A model generated the notes under the pieces. The model was not told the DNA's origin. It made no database searches and worked only from the letters and a program-made list of their open reading frames with translations. Below are positions 33,476 to 48,151 of a stretch of DNA of 64,000 nucleotides, piece after piece. This DNA is from Prunus persica (lineage: Eukaryota > Streptophyta > Magnoliopsida > Rosales > Rosaceae): contig NC_034012.1 of NCBI RefSeq assembly GCF_000346465.2, positions 22,892,719-22,956,718 of the forward strand. Direction: 5' to 3'. A program made the position numbers and the translations under genes. Position 1 is the first letter of the stretch, and every line of letters begins with the position of its first letter.

Positions 33476-34110
33476 TCCACTTCGTTGAAAGTAATCCTGA
33501 ATTCAACTATGACGGACACGACAATTGTTATCCATCCTTATATTACCATGAATTGATGTGGACCTTTCAAATGATAGCTGGAGTTGCACATGGAATCATA
33601 TTCAAAAGGAAAGTAATTCTCTCCCTCAATTAATTGTCCTTCAAAAGAAGGCAGCTATCAAATATTGGGTACAAAAATGCAACATCCACGGTAAATGAAT
33701 TGGCCACAAACCACATATTACGAAACCAGGATGATTTTTGGCATGCTTCAAAAGAGAAGGGCCAAATACAACAGAAAATAAAATCCATTCAAGCTTGTAC
33801 AATGGAATGCACAATAACCCTGTTACATGTCCTTCCAACACCAGTGTTTTGCCTACTTTAGAGTCGCAGGAGGAGAGCATATTGCCATTGTGCAATTCGA
33901 GGGGCCAGTCAATTTGGAATGGTGGCATAAACATGTTTACTCCATGGATCACCTCTATGGGACAGAGCTTCCTTCTTCCCTTGTCGTCTGTAGGTTTGAA
34001 CTTCACACTTTTTATGTACATGTATCAGAACTTGTGGCTATTTCTTTATGGCCTCCTAACACTTGTTCTGCCATTCCAAAGTGGGTTGGAGATTTTTTGA
34101 CCTGAATGAC
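33476..34110. other. Possible captured gene fragment, not recognised
   Basis: Several overlapping short frames exist on both strands. The plus-strand frame near 33827-34105 (FRVAGGEHIAIVQFEG, EWWHKHVYSMDHLYG) is protein-like, as is an upstream block with STVNELATNHILRNQDDFW. I cannot place either in a family, and stops separate them. It may be a host exon fragment. Confidence 0.3.
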
Positions 34111-34731
34111 TGAAAAGACTTCAGATGACAGAAACTAGAGATTTTGAAGAAAAAGGGTTATCAAGAACATAAGTCATGCCCACAAAATAAACTAAACATG
34201 CTATAAGCTCCACAATAATTTTTACTTCATCTCCATAAGCAGAATATGAGCGAATAAATACCACGGAGAAATACGAGAAGTGAAAAACAACTCGGCAGTT
34301 ACTGTGAGATTGTGTACATAAAACTTGGAACAACTAAACCAATTAAAGCTAAGCCATCTCATACGTATACCTACATCAAATAACAGTATATGGTCATCTT
34401 GTTTAGAATATTGCAATCAACACTTGGTTGAGACCAACATGCAAAAACAACTAGGTTAAGTACAAATGAAGCCATTGATGAAGGGCAGTTCCAGAATTAA
34501 GACCTATGGTAATTTGTAATTGCCACCGAGTCAGTTCATAGTGCCAAATGCATCTACCGGCCACGCACATATGACCAGCGAAAAGTAAAAAAGCAAAGTA
34601 AAAAAGAAAAAAGAGGCATGCTATCAATGGGAACCTCAGCAGAAATCATCACATATGCATACAAGCAGATGGGCTCCATTACAATGTTCAAGAATGATGT
34701 AAATACTAGATAACAGAGTTCTTATTCAAAC

Positions 34732-36505
34732 CTCAGGAGGTTTGTTGGTTTCATTCCTGGACCTTCAATATCGTCTTGCCCAATAGCATCAGTTGACTTA
34801 GTCAAAGTTCCAGACAAACACTCAACCATTTCTTTTAGACCCTGCAAGAAAGTGGCATGACTTAAATTTAATTTTTGGATGGTGCGATGAATTCAGTTGG
34901 TTCTTTTTCTGATATGCAACATAATGAAACTACACCAAAGATCAGGCAGATCTGGGAGCATCCATGTAATTATAGATGATAAAAAAAAGCTATACCTTTA
35001 ACACGGAGTCAGCAACTTCTTTCACAATTTTGTATTCACCTTTACATAAATAAGTAGCAATCAGGGCCTACAAACAAACACATTTTAGCTGTGTAAATTT
35101 GATGTCAAATGCAAAGACACACACTTCATCACAAAACCCCAATTTGCAGACAAAAATCTGTGAAATTTGGTCCAGTTAAAATAGGAAAAGAATTCCACAC
35201 TCGGGGTGAAGTAAAACTGAAACTTATACTTCACCCACTGATTGATCTGGATCACCAAATGGAAATGAGTACATACGAACTGCGATGAAAAAAATGAGAG
35301 AGAGCATACCTGACCAGATGCAGCCATTGCATCAGTTAGAAGGGATACAGCCAACCAAACTTGTATACATATCTGATGAGCAGCCATAGCTACTGGACCT
35401 TGACGAGCAGCCATTGATGTTCCCAATGTCAAGGTAGTAAGAACAGCAAGAGTTGTTCCAAGAAGAAAACCACCTGTATCATCCCAGAGTTGAAAACAAA
35501 AGCAATTAGGGAAAGAACTTTGAAAAGGAAGACAAGAGAGAATTATCTCGAGGTTTAACTAGCATCACAAAGACAAAATGAAACATTAAGACACACACTG
35601 TCCAGATACATGCACTGCTCAATCAGAAAACGAAAAAAGTCAAATATTATGATAGTGTTGATAGTCAAGCAAATAATTGAAGCAGAACACTTGAAAAAAA
35701 GGGCTTATATTTTCAGATATATGAGAGGGTAAAAGTTTAAAGAAAAAGAAAAGGAACTGAGCACATTTTATGTATCCACCAAATTGCAATGATCCCACCT
35801 TTGGAGGCAATAGTATAGCTCTCTTATTTAAAAACTAGATCATTCAAAAGGTGACAGTGTATCTGAAAACAGAAATTCCAAAATATGTTCATTTGCGAAG
35901 TAAAGCAAAAAAGGAATATTAACAGAAACTGTTTTGAAAATCACATACTGAGATATAACAGTGGAAAGGGCTGCACCAGTTACACCTAAACCAAAATAAT
36001 ACATAAGGATGGGTAATAAAAATGCAGCTAGGAGATTACCAATACCTGCACAAAGCAAAATACATCAATTAACCAGATGGACCACTCTTTGCACTCTTTG
36101 CTATACTTTCACTCTTTGCAAGATCTTCAGCAACAAAAGATGTAGCAACACTGAGGAGAGGGATATTAAATAGCTTTGATATATAATTGAAGATGTTCAT
36201 TGAAATACCAGCTGAAGCCAACTCCACAGAACCTTTGGAAAAACAAAAAAGCCAAAAACATTGAATAAAAGCTCCAAAGTTCAATGCATTATACAAATAT
36301 TAGTCGTTCAACTCATTTAAAGGAGTGAAAACATACCCAATCTACCAATGTAAGCAGTCTCCATTAGCTGTGCTAAGGGATCAATGGCCTGACCCAAAAT
36401 TGCAGGTAAAGAAAGCATCAACAGCTCACGTTTGACATCTGGAGAATATGTTTGACTGATAGGAATGTTGCTCAACGATAGACAGGTACTGAAGAATCAT
36501 TTACC
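34732..36505 (-). pseudogene. MATE-family transporter fragment (plastid DTX44/45-like) lacking its middle
   Basis: Minus-strand exons in order: SPDVKRELLMLSLPAILGQA.PLAQLMETAYIGRLG (near 36345-36500); GSVELASAGISMNIFNYISK, FNIPLLSVATSFVAEDL (near 36070-36235); GIGNLLAAFLLPILMYYFGLGVTGAALSTVISQ (near 35945-36050); FLNKRAILLPPKVGSLQFGGYIK; GGFLLGTTLAVLTTLT.GTSMAARQGPV, AAHQICIQVWLAVSLLTDAM (35310-35475); ALIATYLCKGEYKIVKEVADSVLK (near 35000-35068); and the C-terminus GLKEMVECL to a TAA at 34732. These are multidrug and toxin extrusion segments. The exons that should follow VAEDL, about 100 residues, are missing: only about 20 bp separate the flanking pieces. Introns are retained, so it was captured from genomic DNA. 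Not functional as a transporter. Confidence 0.8.
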
Positions 36506-36522
36506 CAAAACAAAGCATAAAA

Positions 36523-36698
36523 CAATGTTTAAGATAGGTATCAAATCTTGTAACCCCCATCACCTAAAACTAATTAAGAGTAATCATAAGAATTTTTGCC
36601 ACTCACTGAAATAGACAAGACCAAGAATCTGTTAGCAATGTTTCTCATATCAGCTTCACAATGTTTAAGATAGGTATCAAATCTTGTAACCCCCATCA
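36523..36698. repeat. 40 bp direct repeat, 136 bp apart
   Basis: 36523-36562 and 36659-36698 are identical, containing GTTTAAGATAGGTATCAAAT and TTGTAACCCCCATCA. The intervening DNA is unique. Confidence 0.85.
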
Positions 36699-37475
36699 GC
36701 TTGCTTGCCCTTGTAAGATCAAGAAGGACAAAGGAAGGGAGGGACTGGCTTTCATCAACAGTAGAAAAACTCATCCACAGCTATCATGCTCATATTACCA
36801 TTCACTCTAACAAACCAGGGTTTTTACAAAATGATAAATTTCTAACAAATTTGAAAAAATATGAATCTCTGTGCAAGGAAAATGGGCAGTTCAGCGTAGG
36901 CAGATCAGTATTAAGTAGTTTACGGAAACATAACAGTCCATTCCAGCACTAAGATGCCTATCTTATGTCCAATTATGAAGGGAAGAAAAATATATCACAT
37001 ATTAGAAGAAATCATATCAAACTAATGAAAGTAAGAGCATCAATTATTTACAACGAACTAAGTCAAAACTAAATGGAGAAATGTTAACAGAGTTGTATGC
37101 TTCAGTAAGTCTAGTAACAGATTCCCAAAACCACAGACAAAAAATGTGAACAATGGCTACAAAAGCATCCATAAAGAGCAACTATATTCATATATGGAGG
37201 TGTACAAAATAGTTAACCTTCAAAATCGAAACAGTGCGTGTGCCATGTAAGGCAATTAGCCACTGCTTCTAGATTGTACAATATTACACCTCACCATAAT
37301 ATCTAAACCAACTAGCTCTAGCAAAAAGGCATGATGACCATATGAAGTACCCCCACCAAAGCATCTACGTCTGCATGTTCATATGAAGGAGTTCCTGACA
37401 TAAGTTATGAGCAAAGTGAATTCCCAAGTCATAAGTCCATAGTGAGGTGAATTCACGGACATTAAGACATTTACC
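36699..37475. other. Spacer within the MULE, no gene seen
   Basis: AT-rich on both strands, with only short unrecognised frames. It probably contains 3' UTR of the protease gene. Confidence 0.45.
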
Positions 37476-40400
37476 TCATAAATATGCCTCCCCCTTTAAA
37501 CCCTCAATTGCAAGCTTCAGTCGGTAATATTTGATCTTCAAAGGGTCAACTTTATCCACCGAAATCCCAGCACTAAGATGCTCGATGAATTTGACGGTCA
37601 TGATTCCGCAAGACGTACTGTCAGGCCAATAAGTTGGGAAATTAGAACTGCAGTTATGTAACATTTGGATAAACTACACTAAATTGACAAAGCTTACCCA
37701 TCTCGTTGTTGTGGAAGACCTGCAATGCTGCAAACTGAGAATGGCGTAAACCTCGACATCTGCAGCCCCTTTTGCTTAACCTCTTCAACCTCAGAATCTT
37801 CATAAAAGTGCATCTCGTACAGCACTCGTGCTAGCGTATCGCTAATAGGGTGCAGCAGTGTAACCAGCCTCGAAGATTTGGTATACGCAACATAGGAGTC
37901 ATACACAGTTGCAGTATGTCTGACGAAATCAATTTCGATTGCAACCCAGTGGGACCCTCGAAGATTATATGGAAAATAGACCTTCCGGACTTTTGTCCAA
38001 GCTTGGCCATACCCGTGCTGCCACGTACCGCACACATAGTGATGTATATTCTTGAGCTTGTTAGTTGGAAGGTCAACGGTGTTTGAAGCAGCTGCCTTCT
38101 TCGCTCCACGTTTCTTCGCAGTCGGTTTCAACGGCTCTAGACATTGCTGCATAAATTGAAATGGAGGCATATTAGAAAATCACAACCGAAAGCAAATGAA
38201 CCAGTGAATGTAACATGGTAACATGTTTACCTACAAGCAATAATCTGCCGTTGTCCAGTCAATTCCAAATACCAACGGATGAGAGAGTTGCCTTTTCCGG
38301 ATAAGAAAGGTTGCCATGTCCAGGTGCTGAAAGTTGACATATATACTATGAGCACAATTTCATACAACTCTACAATTAAAAAAGGTGGGAAAACAATTGA
38401 ATTATTGTAATAAAGTAGAGTTTTGTGTATTCTTACCCTTGAGCTAACCCATTCCGTGTCATCGATAAGTTTGTAGAAAAAATCTGCGCCCACTGAAAAT
38501 GATTCCAGCTGCACCTCCGCACTACAAAAGGCAAACTTGCAACGATTACTTTTGTACTCATCTCATAATTCCGACAAAAATACATAAGTATATTAAAGCA
38601 AACTCTACATTTTGTCATTAGTCTATGACTACATACTAGAATAGGATGAAGATTGGATTTCAAAGGTAAAGAATCCTAACCTGATATCGTTTTTCCAGGC
38701 AGTGCAAAACTCTATTATTGCCTTCACATCTTCAATGGGCACGGGTTTTGTTGGATCAAAACATGGCGGGGTTGCAATCGCGGTCGACACACTCATCGTC
38801 CTCTTCTTCCTCAAAGGATCAGTAAATGGGCTCAACAATGTCTGCACCGGGCGCTTCTGTCTACACCCTTTACCTTCCACTTCCTTTTTTTCAACACTCA
38901 AACTCCCTTCTTCATCACCAGCCATACTAACTGTGGGTAGACTTGGAGGATTCATTGGACCTCCCGATGGCATACTCTGAGTCTTTTTCCAATCTTCCAA
39001 CAAAAACAACACTCTTTGGCAAATTTCGTCACACCCTGCCACATCTTCCGGGGTAGGCAGCTTCTCGGATTGTGCCTGCTCAGCTGCTTCATGCACTTCT
39101 AAGTCAGCAACTGAAGCAGTCATTGCTGCCTCTTCGACTACCATGGCTGCGGAAGGTTCGGCTCCATCAGCAGGGACTTGTGTTTCCATTACTGCTAGTT
39201 CTGTAGGCGGACTAACATACTCATGTGGAGGTGAGAAGTCATCGGCTGCTCCTTCATTCATATGAGGACTACCGAGGTCCTCATGTCCTTCCCCACCTTC
39301 ATTCACCCCACGATTTCGTATTTTCAGTTGCTCTATCTCCACCTTAAAATAATGCTCCATTGAAGCCAGGGTGTTGCGGAAATCCTCCACACACTTTTTA
39401 TTTTTTTTCCAACTCTCTTTCAACTTTCAATGACTCCTTCCGTACCATGTCTTCCAACTGATGCACTCTGTTGCGAAGCGCTCGATTTGATTTGGCAACT
39501 TTGGCCAATTCATCCTTTGTCCTTTGAAAGTCACGCTTCAAAGTACGTAACTCAGTGGACGCGACTGTACCCTGCATTCAATTATAACGTAAGTGTTACA
39601 ATATTTCCAAATTATATTGCAACAATACAGCAGTTTTTTTCCTATTGTATTATGACGTATATCTTGGAAACAAAATTAATGCTTGCCTTAGAAGACGACG
39701 GAAGGCTAGCAGTTTCGTCAATGTCCTCATCTTTTTCTTCTACAGAGGCAGAAGTACCGGTTTTTTGTTCAGCGTCATCGCCCAACAAGTCAACAAGTTC
39801 TTCAGTGTCGTCAGCACTGTCACCCCAAGTCCAATACGGCTGCTGCTTGTCCATTACAGATGGCCGGAGAAGCTGCACATCAACCTGCAATTTACACATA
39901 CAATATACATATCAGTAAACTAATTATATTATATTTTCATATCCCTAACATTATCATTAAAAACTGAACTAACCTCACGGTTCTCGAATACTTGGCTCAT
40001 TAGCTCATAAAAACGCGGCGAACTATTGCTCCTCCAATGTAGTAAACGAGGGATGTACGCATTATCTTCGTGCACCACCAAATGTAGTGCAGCCAACGCT
40101 GGAAATACCTCATACGCCCAAATCTGGTTTGAGGAATAAAAGGTCAGTCATTGTAAACAAATGCAATTTAACTTCAACATCAATGGACATTTGCTCACCT
40201 GAAGTGCATAGGTAAAACCTTTGAGGTGGTACTCTCTTGGTCTACCAGTTGCCGTTGTTGTTGGTTTCTTTCCAGATTTTTTTTTTTTTGCAGTTTTTGT
40301 GGGCACTTTCACTCGCTGGTAATCTGCACAAAGTGCCCTCAGCAGTGACGCATTTGTCTTCGCATAACACACAGCACCCCATGGATACTTCCCAAAGTCT

Positions 40401-40972
40401 TCAAGGTCTTCCGCCAACTTCAAATATCGCATGTCAATGTGTACATGTTTTTCACTGCCCAACAGCACAAACACAGCAAAGTATACGAATCCGAGCTTCA
40501 ATACATCGTCCACATCATCGCATTTAAGGAAGGCCTTTTCTAATTCCAACAGGTTCACAGTTTTATCGTTGGCAAAGTACTTCCATTTCAATGAGCAGTT
40601 CTCATTAGTGGGAATCGGAATAAAGGGAAGGTTTCCAAACCTTAGCCCTGTCACGATGCAAAATTGCTGCGCCGTGAATTGGATGACCTTATTGCCAACA
40701 ATGAATTTGATCCCGTTCAGTTCGGAAACTGTCTTGGGATCAGCTTTCCTGAGCAGCAAGCCGTGGACAATTGGAGAAGTCCACTTGAGGTCCTCAATCC
40801 GTAGGAGATGACCAAAACAACTCTGTTCAAACATTTGCAGCTGCTGTTCAGTGAATTTCTCCTTTATCGTAGTGATTGCGGTCTTCGTATGGGATAGGGA
40901 CAATGCTTTCCCTTGGAACTTTTGTTCCTCTGCAATCATCAACTTCATTTGACCAACCATATTTCCCTGCAT
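37476..40972 (-). pseudogene. DUF1985/Ulp1-type (C48) cysteine protease gene of the MULE, eight exons, two lesions
   Basis: Exons on the minus strand: 40972-40199 (DUF1985: FGHLLRIEDLKWTSPIVHGL, FTAQQFCIVTGLRFG), 40124-39974, 39884-39687 (acidic), 39571-38681 (coiled coil then low complexity), 38521-38437, 38326-38231, 38146-37698 and 37647-37476. The last exons hold the C48 core: DWTTADYC, GSHWVAIEIDFVRHTATVYDSY with the catalytic His and Asp, and DSTSCGIMTVKFIEHLSAG with the catalytic Cys. Ulp1-type proteases process or remove SUMO; MULE-borne ones are known as Kaonashi ULPs. The third intron uses a GC donor (AAG|GCAAGC). Lesions: an A8 run (T8 at 39401-39408) shifts frame by one base within the coiled coil, and TAG occurs at 38233-38231 at the end of the sixth exon. 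The catalytic residues themselves are intact. It is either recently broken or affected by sequencing error in the homopolymer. Confidence 0.85.
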
Positions 40973-40976
40973 GCCA

Positions 40977-42490
40977 ATATTATAAACAAACTTTCAGTCG
41001 GTTGCAATCTAGACAATAACAAGCAATAAACAATCACCACTTATCAACAGCCTATTATAGGATATGAAGTGAAAAAAAAAAAACAAAAAATACATATCAT
41101 AAACAAAACCCCAGCTATTTACAACTGACCTCCTAATTTAATGGCTCAAAGCCAAGTTTCAAGACACGCAGTACTCTACCACTCCTGCATAACCCTAATA
41201 TCTAAACACACATCTCAACACACCATATAATCACACCATCTAATCATGAGACAGCTTCAGCTAGAATGGGAATGTGCGATAGCACAAGCCTAATTGAGAA
41301 CAATTCAACACTAACGATACAAATCTATCTGACTAGAAAGAGTTTTAAAAAACAACAAGACATCGGGAAACAATTGATTCACTTCAAGGTATAATGTAAT
41401 GGAACATCCTATGAATTAGTGGCAACCACAATACTGACTCTACTATGGCCCTCCTTTCAAATGTAAGAAAATGAAAGAAATTGGCACCATCCCTTCAGTT
41501 TTTTCTTAACAAAATATCAAAGATAAATTCATAAATAAACCATCAAAACTGTATAAAATGTTTGTAAGACATGTACAATTACAAAATTATAAGTTCTCCT
41601 CAGAAACAGAGTTCTCTAAGTATCCATACACAAACAAGAAAAGCAAAAGCTTAAACAGTTAGCTTATAGCAAAATCAATGTCCCCATTTCTCTAAACCAC
41701 ACCTGCTGGTGGTAGGTTCCCATCTTCACTCATTTCCCGCTTTCTTTTAAGCACACAATGATCAAGCACAAAACAGCAAACTTTTAAAGAACTCATATTA
41801 CACCACATATGGTTCTAAAGAAAACTCATCCATATCCAATATGCAAGCCCTAAACTTAGTAAACAGAGTTATAAAAAAATATGTCGAATTAACAAGCATT
41901 ATTCTCAAACAAAAAGTATGATATGGTTGGGAGTTTACAAGTTCAAAATGATATACACAGGTTAATTGTCTTACACTTTAGATATCATCTTCAACAAACA
42001 AAATAGATACCAATTAGACTTGTAAGAAGGTTAAATGCAATGGTCATAAAGACTCATACTAAGCCACCAAATACTAATCAATAACTGCTACAAAAACCAT
42101 AATAAAACTAAAAATACAACAGCACTAAAATGCCAACACAACATCACTACATTAGCAATACACTAGCAAAAAAACACAATACGACAGCAATAGCAACAGC
42201 AACACAACAGCAGTGCAAGCATCAGTCCACAAAGAACAAACCCATTCACTGTTTGAAACAAGGAATCATCATACTAAGATCATTTCAGAGAAACCCCAAA
42301 ACCAATTTCGATGAAACCCCTAAACCTTCAACCAATTTCGAACAAACCCCTAAACTAATTTCAGAGAAACCCCTAAACCTTCAACCAATTTCGAACAAAC
42401 CCCTCAACCAATTTCAGAGAAATGCATAAACCCTAAACCAACTTCAGAGAAACCCTTAAACTGTAAGAAAATGCCGATGAACAGTACCTG
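40977..42490 (-). other. Probable 5' leader intron of the protease gene
   Basis: A donor ACAG|GTACTG lies at about 42487 (minus strand), and GCATGCAG|GGAAAT near 40970 could be the acceptor. There is no coding content. At 42283-42470 there are tandem units of the type AAACCCCTAAACCTTCAACC and AATTTC(GAAC/AGAG), which include telo-box-like AAACCCTAA words. Confidence 0.5.
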
Positions 42491-42524
42491 TATCTGGGAG
42501 AGGAAGAGAGAAGAGAGAGTCGGA

Positions 42525-42605
42525 GCTGAGCGACGAGAGATTCAGAGCTGAGCGACCAGAGATTCAGAGCTGAGCGACGAGAGATGAGAGAGTCAGAGCA
42601 AAGCC
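42525..42605. repeat. Short tandem repeats in the right subterminal region
   Basis: Three near-identical units containing AGCTGAGCGAC(G/C)AGAGAT, about 28-30 bp apart, in the leader transcribed from the right end. Confidence 0.75.
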
Positions 42606-42656
42606 ACGGGACAGTGAAGAGAAACAGAGCGGAGCCAAGAGAGAGAGCCGAGAGAG

Positions 42657-42817
42657 AACTTCAGCAAAACAGAGAGAATAAAATTTCAGCAAAAGTGATA
42701 TGTGTGCAATAAGGGGACAATAAATATATATTTATAGGTTATAGTTCCAAATTTTTAAAAAAAAGGTGGTATTTTCAGTTACAATTATAAAAATGGTGGC
42801 ATTTAGGGCTATTTCCC
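42657..42817 (-). promoter_or_regulatory. Right terminal inverted repeat with TATA-like box
   Basis: Inverse of the left end, identical for 39 bp. The mirrored TATA-like box (CCTATAAATATATATTTATT on the minus strand) is at about 42720-42738, facing the protease gene. Confidence 0.75.
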
Positions 42818-42826
42818 TTTATTTAA
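42818..42826. repeat. Target-site duplication, right copy (TTTATTTAA)
   Basis: Identical to 25141-25149. Confidence 0.93.
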
Positions 42827-42839
42827 TAGGATTTTCCTT

Positions 42840-42990
42840 CTTAGGTTTATGTGGGTTTTAGTTTTGAGGGTAGTTGAGTCTATTAATTGAGTTTTTGGTT
42901 ATTTTTAAAAGTTCTTATGAAAATTGATATTTATGAAAGTGTGAGGTAAATTTTGGTTATTTTTGATAAAAACTCTTGTTCGACAAAGAG
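42840..42990 (-). repeat. Right arm of the inverted repeat flanking the MULE, in the CDC48C upstream region
   Basis: Imperfect inverse of 24186-24335. It lies between the MULE and the CDC48C leader. Confidence 0.6.
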
Positions 42991-43219
42991 AGGAGGGGGC
43001 CAACAACGTTTTGAATCAGGGTAGAAACAGCCTCCAAGAAGAAGAAAGAAGAGAAGTCGAACTGACCCGCCGTCGCCTCCGCCTCCGCCTCCGCCTCGCT
43101 CCTCTCAGGTCAGCTTCTCTTCTCTCTGTCTTTCATCTCGTCACTCAATCTCTGGCTTTCATCTCATCTGCTAACTCTCTCTCTCTTTCTCTTCGCCGCC
43201 AGAACAGAGAAAGTAAGCG

Positions 43220-46848
<3,629 letters not shown>

Positions 46849-48151
46849 GCCAGAAATGTCCCATTGAAGAGTATGTTGTAAATGTCCCTAATACTTTCTA
46901 TTCATGTTTGTTTTCCTTACTTCCTTCGTTGCTGACAGTGTTGTTGGGCCCAAGGTTCGCATAATAAATTTAACTGATTTTGGTTTTCTGCTTTTGTTAT
47001 AATGTTTAAAGAACTTTGTCATCCAAGAAAAACTGTGGATTATATGATTTCTTTTGCCTAGAACGTTTTCTATAATGTCATACAAATGAAAGAAAGTACA
47101 ATGCTTTAGGCATTAGAACACACACTTCTATAATGTGTCATACAAATGATAGAAGGTACAATGATTTAGGTATCCGAATATGTTAAATTAAATGGTTTTT
47201 GAGAATAATACAACCAATCTGATGATGGAAGAGTTATACAAGGACCTCATAGTCATTGATGATGAGTTGTAGGAAGGAGGTTGTATCCTTCATTTGTCAT
47301 GATTCATAGTGCATAGAGAATTTGAGATATGAAATTGTATAGGCGACTGATTCTCATTGACTTATTAACCATTACACACTACAAATCTTAAAGAGCCTTG
47401 GCTAAACTAACTCTAGGCTGTTGTAACAGCTCACAATGGTTCTGCTAACCAAAACTGAACAAACTGACGATAACTTGGTTTGCTGAGATGATTCTGCAGC
47501 TAATACTCTTAACATTATTCATTGCTTGATACAAAATTTCAGATCATGTAATGTTATGTTTTCAATAATTTTTTTTTTTGTTTTCTGATATTATTTTCAT
47601 TTGATTTCACTATTTGAGTAAGTCGATGCAATTTGATTTTAACTAGTTTAGAATCATATAGGGCTTGGTAGAAGAGACTTTTACAATTGGAATTAAGATT
47701 TTTGCATCTAAGATAAAATGATCTCACAACTGCATCAGACAAGAAGTAAAATATTTTGAGAGGGCCCAAGACGAAATGAATAAGGGGATAAAAGCCTAAT
47801 CTAAGTCACTGGAAATTTCCCAAATCAATCTTGATTTACTATATCTCTAATTTTGTGTTTCTTGACCTCTTCAATGGATATGTTTTCCAATGCAATTTAA
47901 CCCATAACTCTAAGCAGTTGCTTCAACAATGTGTATCATCTGACCCCTTAATGCAACTAGAAGAAACTTCCTAAGAAGTTGGCTTATTTTCTAGCTGTTC
48001 TAGATTTTCCTATAAATGGTTTTTGCCTTTTCAAATTCTTCTCAAATATTACAGCTTATATATATTTCTCTAAATACATAGATCAGTGGTTCAATTTTAT
48101 GGAAACTCTGTTCCTCCTTCAAGTAATTTATTTGACATGATATCATTGCAG
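46849..48151. other. 3' flank of CDC48C, no further exon recognised
   Basis: Contains a local duplication near 47080-47170 (TTCTATAATGT.TCATACAAATGA.AGAA.GTACAATG.TTTAGG twice). A weak coding-like stretch near 47930-48130 precedes the CPBP fragment, but I cannot tie it to that gene. Confidence 0.4.

Larger units (their letters stand above)
25150..42817. mobile_element. Giant Mutator-like element (MULE), 17.7 kb, with intact transposase and several cargo genes
   Basis: The two ends share an identical 39 bp terminal inverted repeat beginning GGGAAATAGCCCTAAATGCC, with weaker similarity continuing to about 160 bp. Immediately outside both ends is the 9 bp word TTTATTTAA (25141-25149 and 42818-42826), a perfect target duplication of MULE length. 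Inside are MURA, an XRCC3-like gene, two related accessory genes, a MATE fragment and a DUF1985/Ulp1-type protease gene. MULEs carrying Ulp1-like proteases (Kaonashi type) are known from plants; the rest of this cargo is unusual. Intact transposase plus perfect target duplication suggests fairly recent movement. Confidence 0.93.

Noticed and set aside
33641..34021. 126-codon minus-strand frame overlapping the unrecognised block
   Set aside because: No recognisable family, and it conflicts with the equally plausible plus-strand frames; kept only as an unassigned block.
36574..36774. Minus-strand frame as an N-terminal MATE exon
   Set aside because: Does not resemble MATE or plastid transit sequence, and overlaps a 40 bp direct repeat.
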